From positions 1 through 64,000 of the forward strand of contig NZ_JACCCY010000004.1 of the NCBI RefSeq assembly GCF_013409575.1: a DNA stretch of 64,000 nt, in the 5' to 3' direction. Shown one piece after another: positions 50,515 through 58,749 of the stretch. A model generated the notes under the pieces. The model saw only the letters and a list, made by a program, of their open reading frames with translations, made no database searches and had not been told where the DNA came from. The translations under genes were made by a program, and so were the position numbers. This DNA is from Macellibacteroides fermentans (GTDB lineage Bacteria > Bacteroidota > Bacteroidia > Bacteroidales > Tannerellaceae). Position 1 is the stretch's first letter. Every line of letters begins with the position of its first letter.

Positions 50515-53500
50515 ATGCTTACGGTATACAGAGCTTCTGCCGGAGCCGGAAAAACCCATAAACTTACGGGAGAGTATCTTAAATTACTCTTTGCATCGCC
50601 CGGTGCCTACCGGCGAATCCTGGCGGTTACCTTTACAAACAAGGCTACCGACGAGATGAAGGGGCGCATCGTTCAGGAACTTTATACCCTTTCCTCCGGA
50701 CAGAAATCGGATTATGTGCCGGTGCTTTCCAGCCGGTTCGGACTGGATGAGGCACAGGTACGTGCCCAGGCGCGGAAGGTGTTGATTGCTATCCTGCACG
50801 ATTATTCGGCTTTCAATATCAGTACGATCGACCGCTTCTTTCAGCAGACCATGCGGGCATTTACCCGCGAAATAGGTTTGCAGGGAGGATACGCCATCGA
50901 GATGGACCAGGAATTGGTACTTACCGAGGCGATTGACAACCTGTTGGCAGGACTCGAAAAGCCCGAAAATAAAGAATTATTGGGCTGGTTGCTTCGCTTT
51001 GCCTCTGATAAGGTGGAAGAGGGCGGCGGCTGGAACCTGCGGAAAGACATTGCGGCTCTTTCGCGCGAGGTGTTTAAGGAGAGTTACAAGGCTTTCAGTG
51101 CCGATGTGGCTAAAGATATCGAAGATAAAGCGGCGCTGGAATCCTACAAGAATCATCTGTTCGCCATTATCCGGTCCGTCGAGGCCGAAGCCCGCGATCT
51201 GGGCAGACAGGGACAGGCAGTGCTGGATCAATACGGATTGCAACCGTCCGATTTTAAAGGCGGCAGCCGGTCGCCGCTGCATTATTTTGCCAAACTGGTT
51301 GCCGGCGAAATGAAGCCCCCCAGCGATACGTTTGCTAATCTGGCCGATAATCTGGAGGCCTGCTTTACGGCGAAGACGGAGTCGGGGATGAGGCAGATCA
51401 TCGGGTGTGCATTCGACGACGGACTGAATGACTGCATCAAAAAGATCAATACCCTTTTCGGGAATCTTACCAATTACTATACGGCAAAGGAGATTGTACG
51501 TTACTATTATGCATTGGGTATTCTCAATGATATCGCAGTGCAGATTGCCGAGTACCGCGAGGAGAAGAACGTGATGCTGATTGCCGATACCACCGAACTG
51601 CTATCCAAGGTGGTGGGGGGTAGCGAGGCTCCCTTTATTTATGAGAAAACCGGCACCCAGGTGGATCATTATATGATTGACGAGTTTCAGGATACATCGG
51701 GCATGCAGTGGGGAAACTTTCTGCCGTTATTACAGGAAAGCCTTTCGCACAACCGAGATAACTTGATTGTGGGGGATGTAAAACAAAGTATCTACCGGTT
51801 CCGTAATTCCGACTGGAAACTGCTGGATGAACAGATCCGCTACGATTTTTCTCCGGAACAACTTCGCGAAGAGACCCTCAAAGACAACTGGCGCAGCTGC
51901 CGTTGCATCGTGGATTTCAATAATTCCTTGTTTACAATTGCTCCGGCTTTGCTGCAGAATCTGTTTAATGAGGCCCTGGATGGCTCTTCGCTTTCGGATG
52001 TGCAGAAAAGGCGCTATTGCACCAAGATTATGACGGCTTACGATCAGTCTTTCCAGCGGGTGCCTCTTCCTTTTCAGAATAAAGAGGGACATATCCGGGT
52101 GGAGTTTATTTCGCAGGAGGATCAGGACTGGAAAGAGGAGGCGGTGGACCGTCTGCCCGGTGTGCTGGAGCGTTTGCAGGATAACGGGTATTCGCTTAAG
52201 GATATTGCGGTTCTGGTACGAACCAACCGCGAAGGGGCCATGGTGGCCGATTCGTTGCTGGCTTACAAGGAGGAGAATCCTTCGGATACATATAAATATG
52301 ATATTATTTCGGACGAGGCCTTGTTTATCAGCAGCTCGCCGGCTGTGCGTTTCTTGATCGCACTGCTGCGTTACCTGCGCAACCCGGGCGACAGGACCAA
52401 TTACAGGCTGGCGCTTTTTGCCTATACATTGGCTGTGCCCGAAGCTGACAATGCTTCCGATGGTGCACGTGATTTTATTCCTTTGGATGAATTTCCGGAG
52501 GAGCTGAACCGTGCGTTGCATGGGTTGAGCAATCATTCGCTCTATGAAATGACGGAAGGATTGTTCCGCTTGTTTAACGACCGCTTCCCCGATAACGAAC
52601 AGGTTTTTGTACAGGCCCTGATGGACATGGTTTCCGAGTTCACTCAACGGGAGAGTGTAGATATTTCGCGCTTTCTGCAATGGTGGGACGATACGGGCAG
52701 CCGCAAGACCATTGCAACGCCCGATGCCCAGAATGCGATCCGGATTTTAACGATACATAAGTCGAAAGGACTGGGATTCAAAGTGGTGATTGTTCCCTTC
52801 GGCGACTGGGAGATAGATCATAAGCCCAGCAAGCAGCCTGTTTTGTGGTGCCATCCGGATAAGACTCCCTTTAATCAGCTGCATCTGGTGCCGGTACGTT
52901 ACGGATCGGTGCTGGGGAATACGATATTTGCCGACGATTATTTCAACGAGAAGCTTCATGCGTTTATCGATAACCTGAATACGTTGTACGTGGCATTTAC
53001 CCGGTCGAAGGAAGAACTTATCGTGTTTTCGCCAAAGCCTAAAAAGCCCGAAAAGATAAGTTCGATGTCGGATCTGTTGTGGAACGGGTTGTCCACCGAC
53101 GGATACGACTCCACCCGCGAAGGGGAATCTTTGTTGCCTCTTGCTTCTCATTTCGACTCCGAATCGGCTATATTTGAATTGGGTTCGTGGTGGCATCCGG
53201 AAAAGAAAAAGAATGATGATAGACCGGTGACCGAAATACCGATGCAACGGATTCATTCGGTTTCGCCGGACGAACGGCTGCAGCTGCGTTTGCACGGAAA
53301 GGGTTTTTTCTTCGACAATAAGGAGCGCAAACACGGTACGCTGATGCACGAGGTGCTGAGCCGGATTCATACCAAGGCGGATATACGCCAGGCGGTGGAA
53401 GGATACCGGGTTTCGGGCGTGATAAACCGGGAAGAGGCCGATGTGCTTTGCGGACGTTTAGATGCGTTACTCGACAAGCAGCTGGTTGCCGGTTGGTACG

Positions 53501-53745
53501 ACGGTACGGCCCGGATACTGAACGAAGTTGATATCCTGTATGGCAAAGGGTTGGCCAAGCGTCCGGACCGGGTGATGATATACGATGATCAGGTGGTGGT
53601 GGTGGATTATAAGTTTGGTCAGAAAGAAAGTAAAACGTATATTTCGCAGATGAAAGAGTATGTTGGGCTGATCCGTCAGATGGACTATAAACAGGTGACA
53701 GGATATATTTGGTATGTGGAATTGGATAAAATAGAGGCGGTGTAG
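50515..53745 (+). CDS. RecB/AddA-like UvrD helicase with C-terminal nuclease
   Basis: 1076 aa, a superfamily 1 helicase-exonuclease that would process double-strand ends for recombination. Walker A is in RASAGAGKTHKLTG (about 6-19), then VTFTNKATDEM, Walker B IDEFQDTSGMQW, GDVKQSIYRFR, TIHKSKGLGFKVVIVPFGDW and YVAFTRSKEELIVF. The C-terminal PD-(D/E)xK nuclease has GTLMHEVLSRIH, RPDRVMIYDD and VVVDYKFGQKE (about 1040). AddA-type enzymes normally work with an AddB or RecC partner, often adjacent; here the next gene is psd, so any partner lies elsewhere. Confidence 0.92.
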   Translation: MLTVYRASAGAGKTHKLTGEYLKLLFASPGAYRRILAVTFTNKATDEMKGRIVQELYTLSSGQKSDYVPVLSSRFGLDEAQVRAQARKVLIAILHDYSAFNISTIDRFFQQTMRAFTREIGLQGGYAIEMDQELVLTEAIDNLLAGLEKPENKELLGWLLRFASDKVEEGGGWNLRKDIAALSREVFKESYKAFSADVAKDIEDKAALESYKNHLFAIIRSVEAEARDLGRQGQAVLDQYGLQPSDFKGGSRSPLHYFAKLVAGEMKPPSDTFANLADNLEACFTAKTESGMRQIIGCAFDDGLNDCIKKINTLFGNLTNYYTAKEIVRYYYALGILNDIAVQIAEYREEKNVMLIADTTELLSKVVGGSEAPFIYEKTGTQVDHYMIDEFQDTSGMQWGNFLPLLQESLSHNRDNLIVGDVKQSIYRFRNSDWKLLDEQIRYDFSPEQLREETLKDNWRSCRCIVDFNNSLFTIAPALLQNLFNEALDGSSLSDVQKRRYCTKIMTAYDQSFQRVPLPFQNKEGHIRVEFISQEDQDWKEEAVDRLPGVLERLQDNGYSLKDIAVLVRTNREGAMVADSLLAYKEENPSDTYKYDIISDEALFISSSPAVRFLIALLRYLRNPGDRTNYRLALFAYTLAVPEADNASDGARDFIPLDEFPEELNRALHGLSNHSLYEMTEGLFRLFNDRFPDNEQVFVQALMDMVSEFTQRESVDISRFLQWWDDTGSRKTIATPDAQNAIRILTIHKSKGLGFKVVIVPFGDWEIDHKPSKQPVLWCHPDKTPFNQLHLVPVRYGSVLGNTIFADDYFNEKLHAFIDNLNTLYVAFTRSKEELIVFSPKPKKPEKISSMSDLLWNGLSTDGYDSTREGESLLPLASHFDSESAIFELGSWWHPEKKKNDDRPVTEIPMQRIHSVSPDERLQLRLHGKGFFFDNKERKHGTLMHEVLSRIHTKADIRQAVEGYRVSGVINREEADVLCGRLDALLDKQLVAGWYDGTARILNEVDILYGKGLAKRPDRVMIYDDQVVVVDYKFGQKESKTYISQMKEYVGLIRQMDYKQVTGYIWYVELDKIEAV

Positions 53746-53777
53746 TGCTGATATTTTTTTTATTTCGTAAAATTGCA

Positions 53778-53785
53778 TACTTTTG
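53778..53785 (+). promoter_or_regulatory. -7 element of psd-pssA
   Basis: TACTTTTG matches TAnnTTTG, 34 bases before the psd ATG. Confidence 0.6.
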
Positions 53786-53818
53786 CAAATATTATAACGT
53801 AACAGATTAAAATTTGGA

Positions 53819-54487
53819 ATGAAAGTACACAGAGAAGGAACAGGGTTATTGCTAACATTATTTACGATTTTCTTCGTCTTGAACGTATCATTGTATTATA
53901 CATCAGGCAAAAGCACACTTTTCTATACGGTAAGTGCCTTGTCTGCCATCTTTTTTCTGCTCGTCTTAAACTTTTTCAGAAGTCCTTTCCGTCGTTTTCC
54001 CTACGACTCGGAGGGTCTTGTAATCGCTCCTGCCGACGGTACGATTGTAGCCATCGAGGAGGTGATGGAAAACGAGATCCTTCACGAGAAGAGATTGCAG
54101 ATTTCAATCTTCATGTCTGTATTTAATGTGCATGCCAACTGGTTCCCGGTAAATGGAACGGTAAAGCATGTATCTCATAACAATGGCCGTTTTATGGCGG
54201 CTTACCTACCCAAGAGCAGTACCGAGAACGAACGTTCTGCCGTGGTGGTGACAACCAAAAACGGGGTGGATATCCTGGCCCGCCAGATTGCCGGAGCCAT
54301 GGCCCGACGCATTGTAACTTATGCCAAGGTGGGCGAGAAGTGCCATGTGGACGAACAGATGGGTTTCATCAAGTTTGGCTCGCGTGTGGATGTTTACCTT
54401 CCCCTGGATTCCGAAGTATTAATTGAGATGGACCAAAAGGTTACCGGAAATCAGACTCCGATTGCCCGTTTACATACTAGAAAATGA
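53819..54487 (+). CDS. psd: Phosphatidylserine decarboxylase, small archaeal-type
   Basis: Makes phosphatidylethanolamine from phosphatidylserine. 222 aa with two N-terminal membrane helices (about 10-52, LLLTLFTIFFVLNVSLYYTS). The serine of FIKFGSRVDVYLP (about 178-190) is the self-cleavage site that yields the pyruvoyl cofactor; FGS replaces the LGST of the large class, as is normal for this shorter class. NVHANWFPVNGTVKHVSH holds conserved His residues. The last four bases overlap the start of pssA (ATGA), so synthesis and decarboxylation of phosphatidylserine are encoded together. Confidence 0.94.
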   Translation: MKVHREGTGLLLTLFTIFFVLNVSLYYTSGKSTLFYTVSALSAIFFLLVLNFFRSPFRRFPYDSEGLVIAPADGTIVAIEEVMENEILHEKRLQISIFMSVFNVHANWFPVNGTVKHVSHNNGRFMAAYLPKSSTENERSAVVVTTKNGVDILARQIAGAMARRIVTYAKVGEKCHVDEQMGFIKFGSRVDVYLPLDSEVLIEMDQKVTGNQTPIARLHTRK

Positions 54488-55185
54488 ATATAGCTAAGTA
54501 CGTTCCGAATACAATTACCTGTTTTAATCTTGTTTCCGGTTGTGCAGCCTGTGTGGCAGCCCTGGAAGGTAATCTGTTTTTAGCAGCGATGTTTGTTATC
54601 CTTGCTGCCGTGTTCGACTTTCTGGATGGTTTTGCCGCACGACTGATGCATGCCTATTCTCCTATCGGTAAAGAATTGGATTCGCTGGCCGATGTGGTGA
54701 GCTTCGGAGTTGCCCCCGGGATGGTGGTGTTCTGGTTGCTCAGTGAAGTGGCTCCTCTGCTGCCTTTTGGCTCAGCTGCTGCCGTAGTTCCATACTGGGC
54801 GTTTGTTATTCCGGCATTCTCGGCCCTGCGCCTTGCCAAATTTAATATTGACGATCGTCAGACTACCTCCTTTATTGGTCTGCCGGTTCCGGCTCATGCT
54901 CTTTTCTGGGTGGGTGCAGCCTATTCGGTACTTCCGGTCCTGTATACCAATCCTCTTTTATTTACGGTACTGATCTGTGTACTTGCTCTGGTTACCTCGT
55001 TGTTGCTGGTGTCCGAAATTCCCATGTTCGCACTGAAAATCACATCTCTTAAATGGAAAGGGAACGAATTGCGTTACATGCTGGTGGTGTGTGCCGTAGT
55101 GTTTGTGGCAGCCTTCGGATTCCTGGGATTATCCGGAACAATTCTTTTATATATAGTATTGTCTATTTTTAACAAAAAGAAGTAA
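54484..55185 (+). CDS. pssA: CDP-diacylglycerol--serine O-phosphatidyltransferase
   Basis: Forms phosphatidylserine from CDP-diacylglycerol and serine. 233 aa, six to eight membrane helices, of the CDP-alcohol phosphotransferase type (class II PssA). The catalytic motif is complete: the aspartates lie in FDFLDGFAARLMHAYSPIG, continuing with KELDSLADVVSFGVAPG (about 43-79). Translation is coupled to psd through the 4-base overlap. It supplies the substrate for psd, giving a two-step phosphatidylethanolamine module. Confidence 0.95.
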   Translation: MNIAKYVPNTITCFNLVSGCAACVAALEGNLFLAAMFVILAAVFDFLDGFAARLMHAYSPIGKELDSLADVVSFGVAPGMVVFWLLSEVAPLLPFGSAAAVVPYWAFVIPAFSALRLAKFNIDDRQTTSFIGLPVPAHALFWVGAAYSVLPVLYTNPLLFTVLICVLALVTSLLLVSEIPMFALKITSLKWKGNELRYMLVVCAVVFVAAFGFLGLSGTILLYIVLSIFNKKK

Positions 55186-55195
55186 TTATACATTG

Positions 55196-55203
55196 TATCT
55201 TTG
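55196..55203 (+). promoter_or_regulatory. -7 element of the DUF4834 gene
   Basis: TATCTTTG matches TAnnTTTG, 26 bases before the ATG at 55230. Confidence 0.55.
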
Positions 55204-55229
55204 TTGCTGCAATCAATACGTATTGAATT

Positions 55230-55475
55230 ATGTTCAAATTTCTATTTTTACTTTTTGGTTTTTTCCTTTTGTTGGTCTTATTGCTGGGATTTTCTGTAAT
55301 CAGAACATTTAAGCGTATCCTGTTCGGCGCACCTAAAACTGAAACCGGTCGCAGACACACCAACCCTACTGCCGGTCAGCAACAGTCACGTGCGGAAGAA
55401 TATGCCGCAGCCAAGAAAAAGCTTTTTACCAAGGATGATGGTGAATATGTAGATTACGAAGAGGTTAAAGAATAA
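55230..55475 (+). CDS. DUF4834-family small membrane protein
   Basis: 81 aa with one N-terminal membrane helix (about 3-28, FLFLLFGFFLLLVLLLGFSV), a basic stretch (RTFKRILFG) and a short hydrophilic tail that ends acidic (DDGEYVDYEEVKE). The tail motif YVDYEEV is typical of the Bacteroidetes family DUF4834. The function is unknown. It follows pssA after 44 bases with its own promoter and converges on tadA with a 6-base gap. Confidence 0.85.
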   Translation: MFKFLFLLFGFFLLLVLLLGFSVIRTFKRILFGAPKTETGRRHTNPTAGQQQSRAEEYAAAKKKLFTKDDGEYVDYEEVKE

Positions 55476-55481
55476 ACTGCT

Positions 55482-55922
55482 TCACCTTTTCTTTTTAAAA
55501 AAAGAGATCATTTCTGCCGCGCATTCCATCTCCAGAATTCCTTTCTTCACTACAGCCTTGGGATGCATTGCCTTCGGAGCAAAAAGCGAAAACCCCCGTT
55601 TCTCGTCGGATGCCCCATACACGATGGTGCTTACCTGCGCCCAACCTATGGCTCCGGCACACATAATACAAGGTTCAACTGTAACATACAGGGTACATTC
55701 GGGAAGGTATTTGGCTCCAAGTACCCCGGTTGCTGCCGTTAGCGCAAGCATTTCGGCATGTGCCGTTGGATCGTTAAGCCGTTCGGTCTGATTGTGTGCC
55801 CGTGCAATTATCTTGTTGTTGCATACCACAACCGCGCCTACCGGTACTTCGCCCTCCAGAGCAGCCTGCCTGGCCTCGACCAGCGCCTGTTTCATAAAAT
55901 ATTCGTCTGTAAATGGATTCAT
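55482..55922 (-). CDS. tadA: tRNA-adenosine deaminase-type nucleoside deaminase
   Basis: A zinc deaminase of 146 aa that most probably converts the wobble adenosine of tRNA-Arg to inosine; guanine deaminase-like relatives are the alternative. The zinc site is complete: TAHAEMLAL (His and catalytic Glu, about 55-60) and VEPCIMCAGAIGWAQ (two Cys). NDPTAHAE and the C-terminal FFKKKR agree with TadA. The start overlaps the stop of the small gene at 55919 by four bases (ATGA), so the two are translationally coupled. Confidence 0.9.
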   Translation of the reverse strand: MNPFTDEYFMKQALVEARQAALEGEVPVGAVVVCNNKIIARAHNQTERLNDPTAHAEMLALTAATGVLGAKYLPECTLYVTVEPCIMCAGAIGWAQVSTIVYGASDEKRGFSLFAPKAMHPKAVVKKGILEMECAAEMISFFKKKR

Positions 55923-56146
55923 CTGCGCATTTCGTTTTCGCGGAACAGGGTGGGGTAATCTTCTTCCAGCGTTTTAAGTATGTGTGAAATGATGGTTTCG
56001 CGGTACCACCTCGATTTGTTTTCAATCTTGTATTTGGACAGGTAGCGTTTTACCGCCTTATGCTCGTCGTCGTTAAGCATAAAGGTGACTTTATGTACCC
56101 GCGGCTGACCAGGGGTGGTGGATGCGTATTTCCTGTCTTTCTTCAT
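55919..56146 (-). CDS. Small basic ribbon-helix-helix-like protein, function unknown
   Basis: 75 aa from the ATG at 56146 (MKKDRKYASTTPGQPRVHKV). After a basic, flexible N-terminus comes VHKVTFMLNDDEHKAVKRYL, a strand followed by a helix as in ribbon-helix-helix or MobC/relaxosome-like DNA-binding proteins, then a second and third helix (SRWYRETIISHILKTLEED). I do not recognise a named family. A -7 element lies only 6 bases upstream of the ATG, so the mRNA may be leaderless. It overlaps tadA by 4 bases; a role as regulator of this pair is a guess. Confidence 0.7.
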   Translation of the reverse strand: MKKDRKYASTTPGQPRVHKVTFMLNDDEHKAVKRYLSKYKIENKSRWYRETIISHILKTLEEDYPTLFRENEMRR

Positions 56147-56152
56147 ATGTTG

Positions 56153-56160
56153 CAAATGTA
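56153..56160 (-). promoter_or_regulatory. -7 element of the RHH-like gene and tadA
   Basis: The minus strand reads TACATTTG, matching TAnnTTTG, 6 bases before the ATG. A start of transcription 4-8 bases downstream would give a leaderless message. Confidence 0.5.
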
Positions 56161-56192
56161 ATGCCTAATGGGTAAATAAAAAAGAAAATGAT

Positions 56193-56200
56193 TACATTTG
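56193..56200 (+). promoter_or_regulatory. -7 element of the yraN-yjbR-birA run
   Basis: TACATTTG matches TAnnTTTG, 14 bases before the ATG at 56215. It decides that start over an in-frame upstream codon at 56188, which precedes the promoter. Confidence 0.6.
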
Positions 56201-56214
56201 TACAAATTATTCAT

Positions 56215-56583
56215 ATGGCAACACATAATATAACAGGTAAAGAGGGTGAGGCATTCGCCCGGCAGTACCTCGAAGATAAAGGTTACCGTATTTTGCACTG
56301 CAACTGGAGGTACAGGCATAAGGAGCTGGATATTGTTGCCTCCGACGGGAAAGAGCTGGTGGTGGTAGAGGTGAAGACCCGCTCTGATAATTACCTGGTT
56401 TCGCCGCTGGAATCGGTGGATGCCGCCAAAATAAAATGTATTGTAAGCGCCGCGGATGTGTATGCCCGTAAATTTAACGTGGATCTGTCCATCCGTTTTG
56501 ATATCATTGCCGTTGTTAAATATGCCGACGGTTACAGGGCAGAGCATATTGAAGATGCTTTTTACGCCCCGCTTCGTAAATAA
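56215..56583 (+). CDS. YraN/UPF0102 family endonuclease-like protein
   Basis: 122 aa with a PD-(D/E)xK-like fold. The pattern GKEGEAFARQYLEDKGYRIL, then RYRHKELDIVASDGKELVVV with the acidic pair in ELDIVA, and VEVKTRSDN (Glu-x-Lys) is the UPF0102 signature. The protein resembles Holliday-junction resolvases, but its biological role is not established. It is the first gene of yraN-yjbR-birA. Confidence 0.9.
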   Translation: MATHNITGKEGEAFARQYLEDKGYRILHCNWRYRHKELDIVASDGKELVVVEVKTRSDNYLVSPLESVDAAKIKCIVSAADVYARKFNVDLSIRFDIIAVVKYADGYRAEHIEDAFYAPLRK

Positions 56584-56598
56584 TTAAGCCTTTGTTTT

Positions 56599-56958
56599 AT
56601 GAATATTGAAGATGTAAGAAGCTATTGTCTGTCGTTGAGAGGCACCACGGAGTGTTTCCCTTTCGATGATGTGTCGCTGGTTTTTAAAGTGGAGAACAAG
56701 ATGTATCTGTTGCTTCCGCTGGATGCCGACGAGCCGCATGTTTCCCTGAAGTGTTCCACCGATTACACGGAGGAGCTGAGGGATCGCTACCAGGCTGTCA
56801 CTCCTGCATTCCATTTCAAAAAGAAATACTGGAATTCCATTTATCTGGAGAGGGACATGGAGGAGACCGAAATCAAACGCTGGATTCATCATTCGTACCG
56901 CGAAGTAATTGCCAAATTACCTAAGTCGCTTAGGGAAGAATATAAAGAAAATCCTTGA
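56599..56958 (+). CDS. MmcQ/YjbR-family protein
   Basis: 119 aa of the CyaY-like YjbR fold. NIEDVRSYCLSLRGTTECFP at the N-terminus, FDDVSLVFKVENKMYLLLP and YWNSIYLERDM are the usual family landmarks, with the C-terminal SYREVIAKLPKSLR. Members are small cytoplasmic proteins of unclear function that may bind DNA. It sits 15 bases after yraN and ends one base before birA. Confidence 0.9.
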   Translation: MNIEDVRSYCLSLRGTTECFPFDDVSLVFKVENKMYLLLPLDADEPHVSLKCSTDYTEELRDRYQAVTPAFHFKKKYWNSIYLERDMEETEIKRWIHHSYREVIAKLPKSLREEYKENP

Positions 56959-56959
56959 T

Positions 56960-57691
56960 ATGTCGCAAATAACGTATTTGGAAGAAACAGAGTCGACCTC
57001 CAAAGCCTTGCGTGAGCTGATGGCCCGGGGCCGCGTAGAAGAGGGAGCGGTTGTGATGGCCGGCTTTCAGACTGCCGGTCGGGGACAGGTAGGCAATGTG
57101 TGGGAGTCGGAAGCCGGTAAGAACCTAACCTTCAGTGTGGTTATTTATCCGGAAACAGTTCCGGCGAACCGTCAGTTTGTCTTATCGCAGCTCACCGCGC
57201 TGAGTGTGAAGGAGACGCTGGATGCTTATACCGACGGTATCACGGTTAAATGGCCGAATGATATCTACTGGCGGGATCAGAAGATCTGTGGTATGCTGAT
57301 TGAGAACGATCTGTGCGGTAAAACCATCTATGCAACCATTGCCGGAATCGGCATCAACTTAAATCAGACTGTGTTTCGGGGAGACGCGCCAAATCCGGTT
57401 TCGCTGTGCACTATTACGGGGCTGACTTACGATCCGGGTGAGGTATTGGACCGCTTCCTTTCCATATTTTATAAATGGTACCTTCGGTTGCTTAAAGGCG
57501 AGGAGTCGCTGATACGGCAATCCTACGAAAAGGTGTTATACCGGAAGGAGGGCTTTTATCCGTATGCCGACGAGCAGGGTGCTTTTGAAGCCCGGATCAA
57601 AGCGATTGAGCCTACCGGACATCTGGTTCTGGAATTAAGGGATGGCAGCGAGCGGACGTATGCTTTCAAGGAGGTGAGCTATGTAAAATAG
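56960..57691 (+). CDS. birA: Biotin--[biotin carboxyl-carrier protein] ligase
   Basis: Attaches biotin to carrier domains such as the OadA C-terminus in this window. From the ATG at 56960 it is 243 aa and lacks the N-terminal DNA-binding domain of E. coli BirA, so it is a ligase only. The active site has ETESTSKALREL, the biotin-AMP loop GFQTAGRGQVGNVWES (GRGQxGNxW), and VKWPNDIYWRDQKICGMLIE. A C-terminal domain (about 195-243) has the expected short beta-fold. A longer frame from 56909 lies inside yjbR and is rejected. Confidence 0.93.
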   Translation: MSQITYLEETESTSKALRELMARGRVEEGAVVMAGFQTAGRGQVGNVWESEAGKNLTFSVVIYPETVPANRQFVLSQLTALSVKETLDAYTDGITVKWPNDIYWRDQKICGMLIENDLCGKTIYATIAGIGINLNQTVFRGDAPNPVSLCTITGLTYDPGEVLDRFLSIFYKWYLRLLKGEESLIRQSYEKVLYRKEGFYPYADEQGAFEARIKAIEPTGHLVLELRDGSERTYAFKEVSYVK

Positions 57692-57727
57692 CGGCAGCCA
57701 CCACTCCGCTGAGTGTATGCCTGCCGC
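57691..57727 (+). other. Hairpin after birA
   Basis: GCGGCAG (57691-57697) pairs with CTGCCGC (57721-57727), with an inner stem ACTC/GAGT around a CGCT loop. No T tract follows, so termination would be weak or factor-dependent. Confidence 0.5.
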
Positions 57728-57924
57728 ACAAAGTTAGGAATAGGCTTTGGTCTTTTTGAAAATGTTATTTAATGAATCAAATCACAAGTAACAGCGTGTG
57801 TTTCTATTTCTACATTACAAAAATACAATCGTAAAATTACATGCATGTGTCGTTAGCCTTACGTGTTTGTTACATGCGAATAATGAATAAAAACAGCTTC
57901 CTGTAATTGGTTACTTAAACAAAT

Positions 57925-57942
57925 AGTTTACTTTTGTAAACT
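57925..57942 (+). promoter_or_regulatory. pyrH promoter with a palindrome over the -7 element
   Basis: The -7 element TACTTTTG (57929-57936) matches TAnnTTTG, and TTG at 57907-57909 lies 19 bases upstream as a -33 box. The -7 element is embedded in the perfect inverted repeat AGTTTAC-N4-GTAAACT (57925-57942), a plausible operator. Confidence 0.65.
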
Positions 57943-57966
57943 GAAACGATTAAACAACAGATTTTC

Positions 57967-58677
57967 ATGGCTCAATACAAAAGAATACTTTTAAAACTTA
58001 GCGGCGAATCGCTCATGGGTGGCAAATCGTATGGAATTGACGAGACACGCCTTTCCGAATATGCTGCGCAGATTAAAGAGATTGCCGATATGGGCATCCA
58101 GGTAGGTATTGTGATTGGCGGAGGGAACATCTTTCGCGGATTAAGCGGTGCTTCCAAGGGATTCGACCGGGTGAAGGGAGATCAGATGGGGATGCTTGCC
58201 ACGGTCATCAATAGTCTGGCCTTAAGTTCTGCGCTGGTATCCATGGGGGCGAAAGCAAATGTGCTTACAGCGATTCGTATGGAACCTATCGGTGAGTTCT
58301 ATAACAAATGGAGAGCCATCGAATTATTGGAAAAAGGACACATCGTTATTATGTCCGCCGGAACTGGAAATCCATTCTTCACCACCGATACCGGCTCGTC
58401 GTTACGAGGTATTGAAATTGAAGCCGATGTGATGCTGAAAGGAACCCGCGTGGATGGAATCTATACGGCAGATCCGGAAAAGGATCCTACGGCTACTAAG
58501 TTTTCTGAAATTACCTACGACGAAATTTATACCCGTGGATTGAAGGTGATGGACCTCACCGCTACCACCATGTGCAAGGAAAACAACTTGCCTATCATTG
58601 TGTTCGACATGGATACGAACGGCAATCTGAAAAAGGTGATGAGCGGGGAGCCGATTGGAACGCTGGTTCATAATTAA
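57967..58677 (+). CDS. pyrH: UMP kinase
   Basis: Phosphorylates UMP to UDP for pyrimidine nucleotide supply; a hexameric amino-acid-kinase-fold enzyme. 236 aa with the N-terminal ILLKLSGESLMGG, the glycine-rich GIVIGGGNIFRGLSG, TAIRMEPIGEFYN, and SAGTGNPFFTTDTGSSLRG for UMP binding, then KGTRVDGIYTADPEKDPTA and the C-terminal GEPIGTLVHN. All motifs are complete. frr follows after 72 bases with its own strong promoter; the pyrH-frr order is common in bacteria. Confidence 0.96.
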   Translation: MAQYKRILLKLSGESLMGGKSYGIDETRLSEYAAQIKEIADMGIQVGIVIGGGNIFRGLSGASKGFDRVKGDQMGMLATVINSLALSSALVSMGAKANVLTAIRMEPIGEFYNKWRAIELLEKGHIVIMSAGTGNPFFTTDTGSSLRGIEIEADVMLKGTRVDGIYTADPEKDPTATKFSEITYDEIYTRGLKVMDLTATTMCKENNLPIIVFDMDTNGNLKKVMSGEPIGTLVHN

Positions 58678-58684
58678 TGAATAG

Positions 58685-58715
58685 TTTGCTATATCGGAAA
58701 AGTTTATTATTTTTG
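58685..58715 (+). promoter_or_regulatory. frr promoter, near-perfect Bacteroidetes consensus
   Basis: -33 TTTG (58685-58688), a 19-base spacer and -7 TATTTTTG (58708-58715). The ATG at 58750 follows after 34 bases. This is the best promoter match in the window. Confidence 0.8.
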
Positions 58716-58749
58716 TTAGTTGTAATAAAATCAAATTTTATAAGCAGTT

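Noticed and set aside
51730-52680. A 316-codon frame antisense to the helicase-nuclease gene
   Set aside because: The sense-strand gene has complete motifs throughout; the antisense frame is a by-product of its codon use.
57839-57877. ACATGCATGT palindrome and repeated TTACATGC between birA and pyrH
   Set aside because: The two copies are 32 bp apart with no further repeats, so they may be chance in a short AT-rich stretch.
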